The position numbers were made by a program, and so were the translations under genes. Below are positions 59,144 through 60,262 of a DNA stretch of 60,262 nucleotides, one piece after another (positions within the stretch are counted from its first letter, which is position 1; every line of letters begins with the position of its first letter). This DNA comes from Ornithinibacillus halotolerans (GTDB taxonomy: Bacteria > Bacillota > Bacilli > Bacillales > Amphibacillaceae): NCBI RefSeq assembly GCF_014637405.1, contig NZ_BMEY01000004.1, positions 160,439-220,700 of the forward strand. Direction: 5' to 3'. The notes beneath the pieces are model-generated. The model saw nothing but the letters and a program-made list of their open reading frames with translations, was not told where the DNA came from and did not search any database.

Positions 59144-60030
59144 TCTGATGACTCTTCTTCATGGTTCATTCGTAATTCTCCAAAACCAGGAGGGGTAGGG
59201 AAATTGTTTGCATTAAATCCAGTCATAGTTGGATAAGTTACATTTGCTTCCGTTTGTTCACCTAAAAATGGCTGACCTTGAAATCCGATATTTGGTTGAG
59301 CAGCAAAAGGAGGCATAGCGCCCATTTCTATGTCACCATAGTTTGTTCCTCCACCACAGCCACAATCCTCACCAAAATCTGTTGCTGGCATTACTTGTGG
59401 ATAACCCATTGGCGGCATCATGTGCATTGGATGCATTGGCATTGGATGACCTGCACAACATGGATGGATTGGGTAGCAAGGACAAGGAACAAAATGAACA
59501 GGTTGGTACATCGGTTGTTGAATTGGTTGATACATTGGCTGTTGCATTTCTTCTTGTGCTGGCATTTCCATAGTTTCCTCTTTAACTTCAGGTGCTTCTA
59601 CACTATCTTTATCTGGGAGGTTAAATGTCAAATTCGTTGTAAAATCTTGATCTAGTGTTGGCATTATAAGAGGCATTGTCATTTGTGGAATCTGCGGCAT
59701 TTGTGGCATAGGCATCTCTGGTTTAATTTCCATTATTGGTTTTTGATCGTCTTCTTTAATTACCGGCATCGGCTTTGGAGAAATATCCTTATATGGAACC
59801 TTAGCTTCTTTTTGGATTTGTTGAGTTGGTGCCTCTTTCACAGCCTCTTTTTTAACAGATTCTTTTTTAACAGCTTTTGCAGTAGTCGGAATGCGAATCT
59901 TCATTCCAGGCATAATCATATCTGGGCTAGAGAGATGAGCGTTTGCTGCCTTTAATGCTTCAAAATCAACCCCATATGATTTAGCTATTTCCCATAATGT
60001 ATCTCCTTTTTGAACGATATGAATCTTCAA
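59140..60030 (-). CDS. safA: Spore coat morphogenetic protein SafA
   Basis: SafA anchors the inner coat to the cortex. The 296-aa protein has an N-terminal LysM domain (MKIHIVQKGDTLWEIAKSYG, LSSPDMIMPGMKIRIPT; residues 1-50), a Lys-rich linker (about 52-80), then a Pro/Met/Gln-rich region with YQPIQQPMYQPVH. A Cys/His/Met-rich stretch follows (about 182-210, CPCYPIHPCCAGHPMPMHP), and later CGCGGG. This is the SafA pattern. The TTG start lies about 11 bases after AAAGGAG. It is the first gene of safA-kinase-coxA-like. Confidence 0.88.
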   Translation of the reverse strand: MKIHIVQKGDTLWEIAKSYGVDFEALKAANAHLSSPDMIMPGMKIRIPTTAKAVKKESVKKEAVKEAPTQQIQKEAKVPYKDISPKPMPVIKEDDQKPIMEIKPEMPMPQMPQIPQMTMPLIMPTLDQDFTTNLTFNLPDKDSVEAPEVKEETMEMPAQEEMQQPMYQPIQQPMYQPVHFVPCPCYPIHPCCAGHPMPMHPMHMMPPMGYPQVMPATDFGEDCGCGGGTNYGDIEMGAMPPFAAQPNIGFQGQPFLGEQTEANVTYPTMTGFNANNFPTPPGFGELRMNHEEESSD

Positions 60031-60137
60031 TGTTAAATCGAACTCCTTTCAGTCCTAAGATTTCTGGGCTAATCACTCTATATCAAGATATGCAAATTTC
60101 ATCCAAATGTTGAACTATATTACGAAAGAATATAAAA

Positions 60138-60219
60138 AGAGGCTGGGACAAAACCCCAGTAATAATTAAAAACGTAGCACTTCCATTTCGAATGGTAAGT
60201 GCTACGTTTATTTTTAATA
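60138..60219. terminator. Tandem hairpins at the window end
   Basis: AAACGTAGCACTT pairs with AAGTGCTACGTTT (60170-60182, 60197-60209) around an inner CCATT/AATGG stem, with T-runs on both sides. To its left, GGCTGGGACAAAACCCCAG (60141-60159) forms a small hairpin followed on minus by CTCTTTTT. Together they end a minus-strand unit from beyond the window. Confidence 0.75.
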
Positions 60220-60262
60220 TTCTAACTCTTCCTAGTAAACAAAAAGGATACCATCTGATAAA

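Overview
The window is a low-GC chromosomal segment from an endospore-forming member of the Bacillaceae. The evidence is sporulation genes (sda, sigK, rsfA, spoVB, safA, a coxA-like lipoprotein), the comE operon, two T-box tRNA synthetase leaders, 6S RNA, and gene order that follows Bacillus subtilis closely. The AT-rich codon use, frequent TTG starts, an Mrp Na+/H+ antiporter operon and small structured repeats would fit the halotolerant or alkaliphilic branch (Oceanobacillus/Virgibacillus-like). The genus is an inference from memory, not a measurement.

Layout, left to right. 86-10244: the yqe/com block, mostly on the minus strand (holA, comEC-comEB-comEA, then yqeM-rsfS-yqeK-nadD-yhbY-aroE-yqeH-yqeG), with the small gene yqzM on plus. 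10245-17256: a plus-strand island with a DnaA-box cluster, the checkpoint gene sda, a six-gene mrp operon without mrpB, and an uninterrupted sigK. 17319-36300: the yrr/yrv block (mtnN, yrrS, greA, udk, trmR, mltG; the T-box-controlled alaS operon with ireB, ruvX and yrzB; perM, recD2, yrrB; mnmA-iscS-cymR; divergent rarA and rsfA). 36450-53347: a 51/52-bp tandem array, 6S RNA, the T-box-controlled hisS-aspS operon, the yrzK and yrvJ genes, dtd, relA, apt, recJ, lapA, secDF, comN, spoVB, yrzE and yajC. 53405-60262: tgt, queA, DUF2905, ruvB, ruvA and a spore-coat/cortex cluster (coxA-like lipoprotein, CotS-like kinase, safA).

Themes: translation and tRNA biology (alaS, hisS, aspS, mnmA, trmR, tgt, queA, dtd, rsfS, yqeH, yhbY), DNA replication and repair (holA, recJ, recD2, ruvA, ruvB, rarA, ruvX), stringent and sulfur control (relA, cymR), competence (comEA/B/C and their post-transcriptional regulator comN), protein export (secDF, yajC), and sporulation from the initiation checkpoint (sda) to late mother-cell sigma factor and coat (sigK, safA).

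The least ordinary parts are intergenic. They include two tandem arrays with the same ~52-bp period, a ~182-bp structured higher-GC element with imperfect terminal inverted repeats, a REP-like palindrome, a pair of unexplained hairpins, a T-box with overlapping Asp/His specifier codons, and a perfect palindrome of two DnaA boxes ahead of sda. No phage, transposase, CRISPR array, rRNA or tRNA gene was seen. Most of the window is ordinary conserved core genome. I found no clear new multi-gene system; the best candidates for new biology are the repeats and the MrpB-less antiporter.
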